From assembly GCF_002930615.1 (NCBI RefSeq), contig NZ_PSNX01000003.1, forward strand, positions 186,001 through 250,000: 64,000 nucleotides of DNA, written 5' to 3'. The first letter of the stretch is position 1. Each line of letters starts with the position of its first letter. The DNA comes from Caldimonas caldifontis (GTDB taxonomy: Bacteria; Pseudomonadota; Gammaproteobacteria; Burkholderiales; Burkholderiaceae_C). Shown here one piece after another: positions 27,701-35,794 of this stretch. The notes under the pieces were generated by a model, which was not told the DNA's origin, made no database searches, and saw only the letters and a list, made by a program, of their open reading frames with translations. Made by a program: the position numbers and the translations under genes.

Positions 27701-27873
27701 CCGAGGTCAGGAGTCTGGGCCCCACCGCTGCTCACCCGCGACGCAGCGCCATCAACAGGGCCTTGGGCAGCATCATCGCATTGCCTCAGGACGGCCTCAA
27801 GCCAGGCCTGTGCGAACAGCCACGAGGGCTTACCCGTAGCACTGGCTTGATGCAACGCAAGGGTGCCAGGCAC
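24733..27873 (-). CDS. Hybrid sensor histidine kinase/response regulator
   Basis: This 1046-residue membrane kinase has TM1 at about residues 88-107 (VAALVAFLTLACIALWAW). A large periplasmic Cache-like sensor at about 110-345 follows, then TM2 at about 358-382. Two PAS domains come next (FEGSQVAIGVMEATTGRI, FAIDHSHDAVMSLDINGRV) and a short coiled coil. HisKA has the phospho-accepting histidine in SHELRTPLNA. The HATPase has N box NLLSNAIKYN, and G boxes RDTGEGL and GTGIGLALSK. A receiver domain at the C-terminus has LLDINLPDMDGYEV and lysine in LTKPLD. No output regulator is adjacent. The ligand is unknown. The first about 80 residues are low in conservation, so the true start could be further in. 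Confidence 0.9.
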   Translation of the reverse strand: MPGTLALHQASATGKPSWLFAQAWLEAVLRQCDDAAQGPVDGAASRVSSGGAQTPDLGPVVPAVPPPTPPADASHRHTPRALTPRPGLVAALVAFLTLACIALWAWQHLRTQTLLRDQLVAQAEKRSLQLADAMAGQVAGLFTTIDLALLQLRNEWAASPQGFDGRVRDLLGKLPQGAVSHFTVVDAEGYTAYNSLHPGERVYVGDRPHILAHQDGQDRLIVGTPVYSRLGRSWTLVATRPILREGRYVGAVNASVSTEYLSRKLAGLRLSEHDVVALIDGEGRFLARSTDHEKAMGQRLPADRPFLADPSARNGLFRARGQVDDVWRTYAWQRLEGSALVTAIGLADDTVLAPLQESLRIDRQVGLAVLALLVIFGGSVVVMTLLLARQQAKMAASQAFRQRVFEGSQVAIGVMEATTGRIIDCNPAASALYGHAGPQETVGQGVPEVSAPIQADGTDSLQAAQQHMQRAMAEGETQFEWRHRRPDGTLWDAQVHLMRFEGPQGPLLQFTLHDITESKRAQRNLELMQFAIDHSHDAVMSLDINGRVLRANEQACLSLGLTQEEILRKTIHDFDPCFTPERLADLRRRLRREGWALFETVHQRQDGTRFPVEVAVSHIRSGGENYSLAFVRDISERKRAEEQLSRANEALEERVRERTRELERANAAKSEFLSRMSHELRTPLNAILGFGQLLELELRDERHNRQVREIRQAGEHLLALINDVLDLARVESGKLSISPEPVDLHAAVVEAVSLLRPLARERSVQWPDPSVQTLKACEVQVRADRTRLKQVLLNLLSNAIKYNRPQGMVGISCHRETRAGQPWVRLAVRDTGEGLTPEQQARLFVPFERLDAETRRIKGTGIGLALSKRLIEMMGGAIGVDSQPGAGSEFWIRLPVVEAAAAAHATPAMQGVADVHASTGAVVKVLCIEDNPTNLRLVEAVFAGRSEVQLLTAMAPGLGLELARSHHPAVILLDINLPDMDGYEVMRCLREHPATAAIPVVAVSANAMPQDLERGKAAGFAAYLTKPLDLARLTKVVEDLARRQAS

Positions 27874-27877
27874 CCCC

Positions 27878-28864
27878 TCAGGCCGCGATCAGGCCCGGCT
27901 GGTTGATGTGATCAAGCGGCTCCTGGCCCTCCAGCACGGCCAGCAGGTTGTCGGCCGCTCGATGCTCGATGGCCAGGCGCACCTCCTGGACGGCCGAGCC
28001 GAGGTGCGGTGTGAACAGCGTGCGCGGAGCGTCCAGCAGGGCGGCCGGCACCTGCCGGGGGCGGTCGGGCAGCCCCCAGTCTTCGCAGGCGAACACGTCG
28101 CTCGCATAACCGCCCAGCTGCCCGCTGTGCAGGGCCGAGGCCACGGCTTCCTCGTCCACCACCGAGCCGCGGCCGATGTTGACCAGCCACTGGCCCGGCC
28201 GTGCACGGGCGAGCCGGGCCGCATCGATCAGGCCACGCGTGGACGGTGTGAGCGGCACGGCAAGGAAGACGAACTGCGACACCGCCAGGGCTTCATCCAG
28301 CGAGACGTTGCGGGCCGCCGGGTGCCGGGCTGCCGGATCCACACCCAGGATCTGGGCACACCCGAAGCCCGACAGGCGGTCCACGATGGCCCGGCCGACC
28401 AAGCCCAGGCCCACCACCGCCGCGGTGGCATGACGCAGCCCGGTGCCGTACAGATGGGCCCGCCAGCCGGCATACCCCGGGGCGCGCACCACGGCATCAC
28501 CGGTGCGCACATGGCGCGCCAGGCCGATCGCCAGACCCACCGCCAGCTCGGCCGTGGGTTCGGTGAGCAGGTCGGGCACGATGCTCAGCCAGACGCCACG
28601 CCGGGTGCAGGCGTCGACGTCGTAGGCGTCGTAGCCCTTGAGGGCGCAGGCCACGATGCGCAGCTGCGGCGCCTGGGCCAGCAGCGTGTCGTCGATGCGG
28701 TCGGTCATGAAGCCCATCATGGCCGTGGCCGGGCGCAGGCGGCGCCCGAGTTCTTCGCTCGACCAGGGTTCGAGCCCGGGATTCATGTCCACCCGGGCCC
28801 GGGTCTGCAGGCGCGCCAGCACCTCGTCATGGATGCGGTTGGTCACCACCACGTGGTGTTGCAT
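27878..28864 (-). CDS. ptxD: Phosphite (phosphonate) dehydrogenase
   Basis: This 328-residue NAD-dependent enzyme oxidises phosphite to phosphate. It belongs to the D-2-hydroxyacid dehydrogenase family. Catalytic residues correspond to those known in the Pseudomonas stutzeri enzyme: K76 (CALKGYD), R232 (NIGRGSVVDE), E261 (FACEDWG) and H287 (FTPHLGS). The Rossmann motif is VVGLGLVGRA. The block GVWLSIVPDLLTEPTAELAVGLA is diagnostic of PtxD rather than other hydroxyacid dehydrogenases. It is the last gene of ptxA-B-C-D and begins 14 bp after ptxC. Confidence 0.93.
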   Translation of the reverse strand: MQHHVVVTNRIHDEVLARLQTRARVDMNPGLEPWSSEELGRRLRPATAMMGFMTDRIDDTLLAQAPQLRIVACALKGYDAYDVDACTRRGVWLSIVPDLLTEPTAELAVGLAIGLARHVRTGDAVVRAPGYAGWRAHLYGTGLRHATAAVVGLGLVGRAIVDRLSGFGCAQILGVDPAARHPAARNVSLDEALAVSQFVFLAVPLTPSTRGLIDAARLARARPGQWLVNIGRGSVVDEEAVASALHSGQLGGYASDVFACEDWGLPDRPRQVPAALLDAPRTLFTPHLGSAVQEVRLAIEHRAADNLLAVLEGQEPLDHINQPGLIAA

Positions 28865-28878
28865 GGAGGGAGGCTCCT

Positions 28879-29694
28879 TCACTTGAGCTTGCGGCGCAGC
28901 ATCGCGCCGATGCCGTCCACCACCACGACGCAGGCCAGGATGGTGAGCAGGATGGCCGCGACCTCGTCGTACTTGATCAGGCGCAGCGCGGCCATCAGCT
29001 CGAAGCCGATGCCGCCGGCGCCCACGATGCCCAGCACTGCCGAGGCGCGGAAGTGGTATTCCCAGCGGTAGATGGTGATGTCGGCCAGCTGCGGCAGCAC
29101 CTGGGGCAGCACGGCATGCGTGATGACCTGCAGGGGACTGGCTCCGGCCGCGCGTGCGGCCTCGATGGGCTTGGGGTCGACATGTTCGATGGCCTCGGCG
29201 TAGAACTTGGCCACCATGCCCACCGAATGGCAGGCCAGGGCCAGCACGCCCGGCAGGGCCCCGAACCCGACCGCCGCCACGAAAAGGATGCCCAGGATGA
29301 TCTCGGGCACCGAACGCAGGGCTGCGAGCAGCGTGCGGGCAGCCCGGTACACCACGGGGTGCGGCGTGGTGTTGGGGGCCGCCAGCAAGGCCAGCGGCAG
29401 CGACAGGATCACCGCCAGTGCCGTGCCGGCGATCGACATAGCCAGGGTGTCGAGCAACGGGCGCAGCCAGTGCTGCCAGCGCGCGAAGTCGGGCGGCACC
29501 ATCTCGCTGGCGAGCTGGGCGATGGCCGGGGCGCCCTCGATGAAGCGTTGCGCGTCAAAGAAGCCGGTGAGGGCCAGCGACGCGATGCACACCACCCCCA
29601 CCGCGAGCACCAGCCTGAGCTGGCGACCGGCACGCACGCGGTGCGCGGCCAGGATCGCGGTGTAGTCGGGCCTGCGGGCAGCGGCGGCGTCCAT
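28879..29694 (-). CDS. ptxC: Phosphite ABC transporter permease
   Basis: This 271-residue inner-membrane permease of the PhnE type has about six helices. They include LVLAVGVVCIASLALTGFF near the N-terminus and LDTLAMSIAGTALAVILSLPLALL. The coupling loop EAARAAGASPLQVITHAVLPQVLP is present, and GIVGAGGIGFELMAAL follows it. The start overlaps the ptxB stop as ATGA. Phosphonate importers use the same families. The ptxD gene downstream makes phosphite the likely cargo. Confidence 0.92.
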   Translation of the reverse strand: MDAAAARRPDYTAILAAHRVRAGRQLRLVLAVGVVCIASLALTGFFDAQRFIEGAPAIAQLASEMVPPDFARWQHWLRPLLDTLAMSIAGTALAVILSLPLALLAAPNTTPHPVVYRAARTLLAALRSVPEIILGILFVAAVGFGALPGVLALACHSVGMVAKFYAEAIEHVDPKPIEAARAAGASPLQVITHAVLPQVLPQLADITIYRWEYHFRASAVLGIVGAGGIGFELMAALRLIKYDEVAAILLTILACVVVVDGIGAMLRRKLK

Positions 29695-30560
29695 CAGTTC
29701 ATCCGTCCCAGGTCGAGCTTGAGGATGGTGGCCGTCTCACGCAGGATGTCGTAGGCCGCATCATCGGTGGGCGCGAAGCCTTCCACCCGGAAGGCCTTGA
29801 GCACCTGCGGGTCCTTCAGGCTCAGGAAGGCCTCGCGGATCGCCGCCTTCAGCTCCGGCGCCAGCCTGCCCTGCATCACGATCGGGTAGTTGGGGATGGG
29901 CGGCGAGAGGTCGAGCTGCACCACCTTGGCCGGGTCGATCATCTTGCGGCTCACCAGGTTGTCGAAGATCGGTTTCGACAGGGCGCCTGCAGGCACCTGC
30001 CCCGCCTGGACCGCACGGGCCACCGCATCGTGCGTGCCCAGGTGCACGGGCTGGTAGTCGCGCCCGCCTTCCAGGCCGACCTGCTTCAGCAGATGGGCGC
30101 GCGGGGCCAGGTGGCTGGACGTGGAGGCCTGGTCGCCATAGGCGAAGGGCTTGCCGCGGATGTCTTCCAGGCGGCTCACCGGGCCGCCGGCCGTCGCGAT
30201 CAGCACCGAGTTGTAGGTGGGCGCGCCGCGTTCCACGCCCACGGCGAAAGGTTCGATCTCCGGGGCGCGCGACTTCGCCAGCACGTAGGAGAACGGGCCG
30301 AAGTAGGCCACCTCGATGCGCCCGAAACGCATGGCTTCGATCATCGAGGAGTAGTCGGTCGTCACGACGATCTCGATGTCCTTCTTCAGCGTGCGCTCAA
30401 GGTGAGCTTTGAGCGGCTGCGCGTTCTGGATCAGCGTGGTGGCGTTCTCGTCCGGCAGCAGGGCCACCCGCAGGCGCGAGGGGTTGGCGGTCTGCGCCTG
30501 GGCCAGCGGGGTCAGCAGCGCAAGCGCCAGGGTGGTGCTGAGCAGGTGACGACGGTTCAT
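29694..30560 (-). CDS. ptxB: Phosphite-binding periplasmic protein
   Basis: This 288-residue receptor of the PhnD/PtxB family has a signal peptide (LLSTTLALALLTPLAQAQ). Family blocks are LRVALLPDENATTLIQNAQPL, TTDYSSMIEAMRFGRIEVAYFGPFSYVLA, and YGDQASTSSHLAPRAHLL. The serine/threonine-rich loop in the last block is the usual oxyanion site. ATG 30560 is preceded by AAGGAG. It lies between ptxA and ptxC in the operon. Confidence 0.92.
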   Translation of the reverse strand: MNRRHLLSTTLALALLTPLAQAQTANPSRLRVALLPDENATTLIQNAQPLKAHLERTLKKDIEIVVTTDYSSMIEAMRFGRIEVAYFGPFSYVLAKSRAPEIEPFAVGVERGAPTYNSVLIATAGGPVSRLEDIRGKPFAYGDQASTSSHLAPRAHLLKQVGLEGGRDYQPVHLGTHDAVARAVQAGQVPAGALSKPIFDNLVSRKMIDPAKVVQLDLSPPIPNYPIVMQGRLAPELKAAIREAFLSLKDPQVLKAFRVEGFAPTDDAAYDILRETATILKLDLGRMN

Positions 30561-30590
30561 GATGGGGCTCCTTGCAGTCATCGGGTCAGG

Positions 30591-30622
30591 AGGGGGTCAA
30601 GAGGGGGTCAAGAGGGGGTCAG
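30591..30622. repeat. 11-bp tandem repeat between ptxB and ptxA
   Basis: The unit AGGGGGTCAAG occurs about three times in direct tandem. The third copy is incomplete and supplies the TGA stop codon of ptxA on the minus strand. It looks like simple slippage expansion. Confidence 0.8.
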
Positions 30623-31386
30623 TGGGCCTGGGCGCCGTACAGCTCGGCCACGGCGGACTCGTTCAGCGACGACGGGGGGCCATCGAACACAACGGCACCA
30701 CCGCGCAGCCCCACGATGCGATCGGCATGGCGGCGCGCCAGCTCCACCTGGTGCAGGCTCACCACCGCCGTCAGACCGTCGCTGCGGCAGATGCGGTGCA
30801 TCAGGCTCATCAGGTGTTCGGCCGTGGCCGGGTCGAGACTGGCCACGGGCTCGTCGGCCAGCAGCACCCGGGGTTGCTGCACCAGCGCCCGTGCCACGCC
30901 CACACGCTGCTGCTGTCCGCCCGAGAGTTCGTCGGCCCGGTGCAGGGCACGCTCGATCAGGCCCACACGATCGATGGCTGCCAGGGCGCGCTCCTTCTCC
31001 TCGCGCGACCAGGGGCGCAGCGTGGCCCAGGACGCGTGGTAGCCCAGCCGGCCCATCAGCACGTTGGCCAGCACGCTCAGGCGGCCGATCAGGTGATGCT
31101 GCTGGAAGACCATGCCGGTCTGGCGGCGGTGCTGTCGCAGGCGGGCCGCGTCATCGAGCGTGCCCAGGCCCTCGACCCGGACCTGACCACCCGTGGGTCG
31201 GACCAGGCCGTTCAGGCAGCGCAGCAGGGTGGATTTGCCGGCCCCCGAGGCGCCCAGCAGCACCGTGAAGCGCCCGGGCTCGAAGCGAAGCGTGGTGGGC
31301 TGCAGGGCCTGCGTCCCGTTGGCATAGCGCACGGCCACCGACTCGGCATGGACCGCCACGCCTGACGCGCCGCGCACGGCGTCCAT
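30619..31386 (-). CDS. ptxA: Phosphite ABC transporter ATPase
   Basis: This 255-residue PhnC-like ATPase has Walker A LLGASGAGKSTLL, Q-loop MVFQQHHLIGR, signature ELSGGQQQRVGVARAL, Walker B RVLLADEPVASLD and H-loop VVSLHQVELA. The ATG at 31386, with GAGGGA upstream, gives the usual family length. In-frame starts at 31482 or 31497 would add about 32-37 residues without family similarity and approach the divergent LysR gene. It is the first gene of ptxABCD. Confidence 0.92.
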   Translation of the reverse strand: MDAVRGASGVAVHAESVAVRYANGTQALQPTTLRFEPGRFTVLLGASGAGKSTLLRCLNGLVRPTGGQVRVEGLGTLDDAARLRQHRRQTGMVFQQHHLIGRLSVLANVLMGRLGYHASWATLRPWSREEKERALAAIDRVGLIERALHRADELSGGQQQRVGVARALVQQPRVLLADEPVASLDPATAEHLMSLMHRICRSDGLTAVVSLHQVELARRHADRIVGLRGGAVVFDGPPSSLNESAVAELYGAQAH

Positions 31387-31524
31387 CTCGGTTTCGTCCC
31401 TCGGGAGGGTCCATCGCAAGGCTGCGGTCACGGCGATCTCCAGTGCGGCAGTGGGGAAGTCCGCAGTGTCCCGAGGCTTCATGACAAGCCTCTCCATCAA
31501 ACCGTCACAGGAACCGAATAGCCT

Positions 31525-31539
31525 ATAGACCATGTCTAT
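31525..31539. promoter_or_regulatory. LysR-type inverted repeat over the ptxE start codon
   Basis: ATAGAC-CAT-GTCTAT is a perfect 6+3+6 inverted repeat containing a T-N11-A box, the LysR-family binding hallmark. The ATG of the LysR gene lies inside it. It is a likely operator for autoregulation and for the divergent ptxA promoter. Confidence 0.6.
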
Positions 31540-32455
31540 GGGTGTGTCCTCCTCGGCCGAACTGCGGGCGTTCGAAGCCACGGCCCGCGCGGGCAGCATG
31601 TCGGCTGCGGCACGGCAGCTCGGCCTGAGCCAGCCCACGGTCTCGGCCCACATCGCCAGCCTGGAGCAACGCTTCGGGGTGGAGCTGTTCTATCGGTGCG
31701 GTCGCGGCGTGGCGCTGACCGAGTTCGGCGCGCTGCTGCACGAGGCCACCCACCGCATCCGCCGCGCCGAGGAAGAGGCCGAACTGCTGCTGCTCAGTGC
31801 GCGCAGCCAGTACCAGGGGCACCTGCGCCTGGGTGCCATCGGGCCCTACAACGTGCTGCCCATGCTGCGGCGCTTCCGCGCCGCCTGTCCCAAGGTGCAG
31901 GTGAGCGTGCGCATGGGCGATTCCCGTGCGGTGCTGCGCGGCGTGCTCGACCTGGAGCACGACGTGGGCATCTTGCTGCATGCCGTGGACGATGCCCGTG
32001 TGCATTGCCTGCCCTACCGTCGCCAGCCGCTCGTGGTGCTGGCTCCTCGGGCCCACCCGCTGGCCGCACGGGGGCAGATCTCGCTGGCCGACCTGCACGG
32101 CCAGGAGTTCGTGCTGCGTGAAGCGGGTTCGGGCACGCGGGCCGTGTTCGAGGCGGGGTTGGCGGCAGCGGGTGTCCAGGTGCGCTGTGCCCTGGTGATG
32201 GGCAGCCGCGAGGGGGTCAAGGAGGCCGTGGCCCAGGGTCTGGGGCTGGGCGTGGTGGCCGCCACCGCCTGGGTGCCCGATGACCGCGTGGTGGCGCTCC
32301 CGGTGCAGCCCGCCGATCTGGCCACACACGTGCACGTGGTGTGCCTGAAAGATCGCCTGCAGGCCTCGCTGATCCAGCGCTTCCTGCAGGCGGCCCAGGC
32401 TGCGCGCACAATCGACGGTTTCCCGTGTCCTGAACCGCCTGCCCTCCGCCCATGA
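31532..32455 (+). CDS. ptxE: LysR-family regulator of the ptx operon
   Basis: This is a 307-residue LysR regulator. The N-terminal HTH has [35 protein letters not shown], quoted here as two adjoining parts of about 18 residues. A substrate-binding domain follows ([37 protein letters not shown]). It is divergent from ptxA, whereas in Pseudomonas stutzeri ptxE follows ptxD. It is also close to regulators of aminoethylphosphonate use, so a phosphonate-sensing role is an alternative. Its stop overlaps the ATG of the next gene (ATGA), implying coupled translation with a succinate-semialdehyde dehydrogenase. Confidence 0.82.
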   Translation: MSMGVSSSAELRAFEATARAGSMSAAARQLGLSQPTVSAHIASLEQRFGVELFYRCGRGVALTEFGALLHEATHRIRRAEEEAELLLLSARSQYQGHLRLGAIGPYNVLPMLRRFRAACPKVQVSVRMGDSRAVLRGVLDLEHDVGILLHAVDDARVHCLPYRRQPLVVLAPRAHPLAARGQISLADLHGQEFVLREAGSGTRAVFEAGLAAAGVQVRCALVMGSREGVKEAVAQGLGLGVVAATAWVPDDRVVALPVQPADLATHVHVVCLKDRLQASLIQRFLQAAQAARTIDGFPCPEPPALRP

Positions 32456-33891
32456 CCTACCCCCACACCCAGCTCTTCATCGCCGGCCAGTGGTGCGATG
32501 CCGCCGACGGCCGCACGCTGCCCGTCTTCAACCCCGCCACCGGCCAGGAGATCGGCCGCGTGGCCCATGCGGCCCAGGCCGACCTCGACCGCGCCCTGCA
32601 GGCCGCTCAGCAGGGCTTCGAGACCTGGCGCGACATGGCCCCGGCCGAGCGCGCGAAGATCATGCGCCGCGCCGCCGCGCTGATCCGCGAGCGCGCCAAC
32701 GAGATCGCCCCGCTCATCACCCAGGAGCAGGGCAAGCCCCTGGCCGAGGCCAAGGCCGAGACCCTGGCCGCCGCCGACCTCACCGAGTGGTTCGCCGACG
32801 AAGGCCTGCGCGTCTATGGGCGCATCGTGCCGTCGCGCGCTCGGCCCGAGCTGCGCCAGATGGTGCTCAAGGACCCGGTAGGGCCGGTGGCCGCCTTCAC
32901 GCCCTGGAACTTCCCGATCAACCAGGTCGTGCGCAAGGTGGGCCCGGCGCTGGCCGCCGGCTGCTCGATGCTGGTGAAGGCCGCCGAGGAAACCCCCGCC
33001 GGCCCGGCCGCCTACATCCGCGCCTTTGCCGACGCCGGCCTGCCCGCGGGCGTGCTGGGCCTGGTCTACGGCAACCCCGCCGAGATCTCGGGCTATCTCA
33101 TCCCGCACCCGGTCATCCGCAAGATCACCTTCACCGGCTCCACGCCGGTGGGCAAGCAGCTCGCCGCGCTGGCCGGGCAGCACATGAAGCGTGTGACGAT
33201 GGAGCTGGGCGGCCATGCCCCGGTGATCGTCTGCGAGGACGCCGACATCGCGCTGGCTGTGAAGACGGCCGGTGGCGCCAAGTTCCGCAACGCCGGCCAG
33301 GTGTGCATCTCGCCCACACGCTTCCTCGTGCACGAGAGCATCCGCCAGGAGTTTGCCCAGGCGCTGGCCCAGCACGCCCAGGGCCTGAAGGTGGGCGACG
33401 GCCTGGCCGAGGGCACGCAGATGGGCCCGCTGGCCAACCCGCGCCGCGTGACGGCCATGGCCGAGCTGCTGCGTGATGCGGTGGAGCAGGGCGCCACCGT
33501 GCTGGCCGGCGGCGAGCGCATCGGCCAGAGCGGCAACTTCTGGCAGCCGACCATCCTCGCCGACGTGCCCACGAGCGCTCGCCTCTTCAACGACGAGCCC
33601 TTCGGCCCGGTGGCCGCCATCCGCGGCTTCAACACGCTGGACGAGGCCATCGCCGAGGCCAACCGCCTGCCCTATGGCCTGGCGGGCTATGCCTTCACGC
33701 GCTCGCTGAAGAACGCCGACCTCCTCACGCGCCGCGTCGAGGTGGGCATGCTGTGGATCAACATGCCCGCCATGCCTTCGGCCGAGATGCCCTTTGGCGG
33801 CCTCAAGGATTCGGGCTACGGCTCCGAAGGCGGTCCCGAGGCGCTGGAGGCCTATGTCAACGTGCGCTCGGTGGCGGTGATGAACGGCTGA
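32452..33891 (+). CDS. NAD(P)-dependent succinate-semialdehyde dehydrogenase type ALDH
   Basis: This 479-residue aldehyde dehydrogenase has general base glutamate in MELGGHAPV, nucleophile cysteine in [11 protein letters not shown], and [20 protein letters not shown]. The [10 protein letters not shown] motif and the overall pattern resemble GabD, which oxidises succinate semialdehyde to succinate. Other semialdehydes or phosphonoacetaldehyde-like substrates are possible because the gene overlaps the ptx LysR gene by 4 bp. Its 3' end overlaps the 3' end of the convergent dadA by 40 bp. Confidence 0.9.
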   Translation: MTYPHTQLFIAGQWCDAADGRTLPVFNPATGQEIGRVAHAAQADLDRALQAAQQGFETWRDMAPAERAKIMRRAAALIRERANEIAPLITQEQGKPLAEAKAETLAAADLTEWFADEGLRVYGRIVPSRARPELRQMVLKDPVGPVAAFTPWNFPINQVVRKVGPALAAGCSMLVKAAEETPAGPAAYIRAFADAGLPAGVLGLVYGNPAEISGYLIPHPVIRKITFTGSTPVGKQLAALAGQHMKRVTMELGGHAPVIVCEDADIALAVKTAGGAKFRNAGQVCISPTRFLVHESIRQEFAQALAQHAQGLKVGDGLAEGTQMGPLANPRRVTAMAELLRDAVEQGATVLAGGERIGQSGNFWQPTILADVPTSARLFNDEPFGPVAAIRGFNTLDEAIAEANRLPYGLAGYAFTRSLKNADLLTRRVEVGMLWINMPAMPSAEMPFGGLKDSGYGSEGGPEALEAYVNVRSVAVMNG

Positions 33892-35138
33892 GGCGCGGCC
33901 ACGGGCACGGCGGCGGGGCGTCCTGCCGCCTGCTCGACCACGCCGCCCACCAGCTCGGCCGTGGCCGCCGACAGCGTCCAGCCCAGGTGGCCATGCCCGG
34001 TGTTGTAGAACACGCGCGGATGACGGCCGCGGCCCACGCGGGGCATCATGTCGGGCATCATCGGACGCAGGCCCGCCCAGGGCACCACGCTGCGCGTGGA
34101 CACGCCGGGGAAGCAGCGCGCCACCCAATCCACCAGCGGGCGGATGCGGTCGGCGCGGATGTCACGGTTCTCGCCGTTGAACTCGGCCGTGCCGGCCACG
34201 CGGAAGCGGTCCGCCCCGAGCCGGCTCGTCACGATCTTGGTCTCGTCGTCGAGCAGGCTCACCGTGGGCGCCGCCGCACGGCTCATCTCGTCGGCCAGGT
34301 TCACGGTGATCGAATAGCCCTTCACCGGATAGACGTTGACCCGGTCGCCCAGCTGCGCGGCAAAGGCCCGGCTGGCCACGCCGGCGCACACGACCACGCC
34401 ATCGAAGTGCAGTTCGTGCTCGCCCCCGACGCCGTCCAGCGTCACGCGCACGCCGTCATCGCGCGCCTGCAGCCGCCGCACGTCCTGCCCGTAGAGGCAG
34501 CGCACGCCGCGGCGCTGCGCCGCCTCGGCCAGGCCGTTCGTGAACTTGTGGATGTCGCCGGTGGTGTCGCTCTCGGTGTACCAGCCACCGAAGTAGCGGC
34601 CCGCCAGCGTCGGCGCGATCGCGCGGATCTCCTCGGGCGTCACCGCACGGCGCGCCAGGCCACCCGCGGCCAGCAGCACCGACACCTGCTTCGCATGGTC
34701 GAACCCCGCCTTGTCGCGGTAGATGTGCAGGATGCCTTCGCGGCGGTGGTCGAAGTCGATGCCTTCGTCGGCCGCCCACGCATATAGATGGTCACGCGCA
34801 GCAAGGGCCAGGCGCGCGGTTTCGATGGTGTTGCGGCGGTAGTGCGGAATGCTCGCGATGAACTCGGCGAACCAGCTCAGCTTGTGCCAGCCCGGCCGCG
34901 GGTTCACCAGCAGCGGCGCATCGGCCTTGAGCATCCATTTCAGGCCCTTCCACACCGTGGACGCGTGGTTCCACACCTCGGCATTGGAGGCCGACAGCTG
35001 GCCGCCGTTGGCGTAGGAGGTTTCCATCGCGGCGTAGCGATGGCGTTCGAACAGAGTGACGGCAAGGCCGCGACGGGCCAGGGCATAGGCGGTGGTGACG
35101 CCGGTGATGCCGCCGCCGATGACAGCGATGGATTTCAT
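33852..35138 (-). CDS. dadA: D-amino acid dehydrogenase (DadA family), glycine-riboswitch controlled
   Basis: This 428-residue FAD enzyme oxidises amino acids to keto acids and passes electrons to the respiratory chain. The FAD-binding motif [18 protein letters not shown] is at the N-terminus, followed by [18 protein letters not shown], as in DadA. Near the C-terminus, [17 protein letters not shown] and [13 protein letters not shown] complete the fold. A tandem glycine riboswitch lies directly upstream, suggesting that the physiological substrate includes glycine. That would make it function like a glycine oxidase or dehydrogenase. The last 40 bp overlap the convergent aldehyde dehydrogenase gene. 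Confidence 0.9.
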   Translation of the reverse strand: MKSIAVIGGGITGVTTAYALARRGLAVTLFERHRYAAMETSYANGGQLSASNAEVWNHASTVWKGLKWMLKADAPLLVNPRPGWHKLSWFAEFIASIPHYRRNTIETARLALAARDHLYAWAADEGIDFDHRREGILHIYRDKAGFDHAKQVSVLLAAGGLARRAVTPEEIRAIAPTLAGRYFGGWYTESDTTGDIHKFTNGLAEAAQRRGVRCLYGQDVRRLQARDDGVRVTLDGVGGEHELHFDGVVVCAGVASRAFAAQLGDRVNVYPVKGYSITVNLADEMSRAAAPTVSLLDDETKIVTSRLGADRFRVAGTAEFNGENRDIRADRIRPLVDWVARCFPGVSTRSVVPWAGLRPMMPDMMPRVGRGRHPRVFYNTGHGHLGWTLSAATAELVGGVVEQAAGRPAAVPVAAPQPFITATERTLT

Positions 35139-35219
35139 GACAGGAGCTCTCAGGTCAGGGACGGCGTCGAGGTCGGGAGCCCGCGCTGCGCATGCCGCAG
35201 CCCAGGCGCCCCCTCTGTT

Positions 35220-35406
35220 GCGGACCTGAGAGATTCACGGGCGCACGAGCCACCCGCTTGCTCCTTCGGTGCTGGCCGGCGACGCACACCACCGGCAAGC
35301 TCTTCAGAGTCGAGGGGCGATGCCGGTCCTTTGGCCTGAGAGTTTCCGGGGCGGTTGCTCCTTCGGCGCCGCCTCGGTGCTTGCACACCCGGCGGGCTCT
35401 CCCGAC
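35220..35406 (-). promoter_or_regulatory. Tandem glycine riboswitch in the dadA leader
   Basis: Read on the minus strand, aptamer I runs from GGGAGAG (about 35403) through CGCCGAAGGAGCAA to GGAAACTCTCAGG, followed by the linker CCAAAGGACCGG. Aptamer II follows with CACCGAAGGAGCAA and GTGAATCTCTCAGG (35225-35238). These are the conserved core elements of the two glycine aptamers in the usual order and spacing. The riboswitch ends about 80 bp before the dadA ATG. Such switches usually turn genes on when glycine is abundant. Confidence 0.92.
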
Positions 35407-35453
35407 ATCACCGTGGCCGCAACCGAGGCGCGGCGCACGGCGCGATTGTGCCA

Positions 35454-35672
35454 TCAGTAATGCGGCGGCAGTTCGTCGCGCAGGCTGGGCGCCGGGCCGG
35501 TCGTGCTGTCCTGCACGAGTTGCTGCAGCCGCCCGATCTCGCGCTTGAGCAGGTCGATCTGCGCCTGCTGGCGCACCACCTCCTCGTTGAGCCGGTCCAG
35601 CAGGTCGTCGGTGTAGCTCGCCTTGATCTCCAGGTCGATCAGGCGCTGCTCGAGAGGGGAGGGAGCGTCCAT
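35454..35672 (-). CDS. slyX: SlyX family protein
   Basis: This 72-residue coiled-coil protein (LIDLEIKASYTDDLLDRLN, QQAQIDLLKREIGRLQ) has the SlyX-typical C-terminus DELPPHY. The function of SlyX is unknown. It lies upstream of the dadA riboswitch on the same strand but probably has its own promoter. Confidence 0.92.
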   Translation of the reverse strand: MDAPSPLEQRLIDLEIKASYTDDLLDRLNEEVVRQQAQIDLLKREIGRLQQLVQDSTTGPAPSLRDELPPHY

Positions 35673-35794
35673 GATGAGGCGAAGGGTAGCCCAGGTCGAG
35701 TTCGTTGCAACGTCTGTGCTGTCGAATCTTCACGGTGGCGCATGTGCGGATTCTCGGACAATCCCCTGCGCGCCGTGTGGTCGCGTCCGTTTGC

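Noticed and set aside
27878-28864. Assignment of ptxD as a generic 2-hydroxyacid dehydrogenase or phosphoglycerate dehydrogenase
   Set aside because: The K76, R, E and H positions, the GVWLSIVPDLLTEPTAEL block and the neighbouring phosphite-type importer match PtxD specifically.
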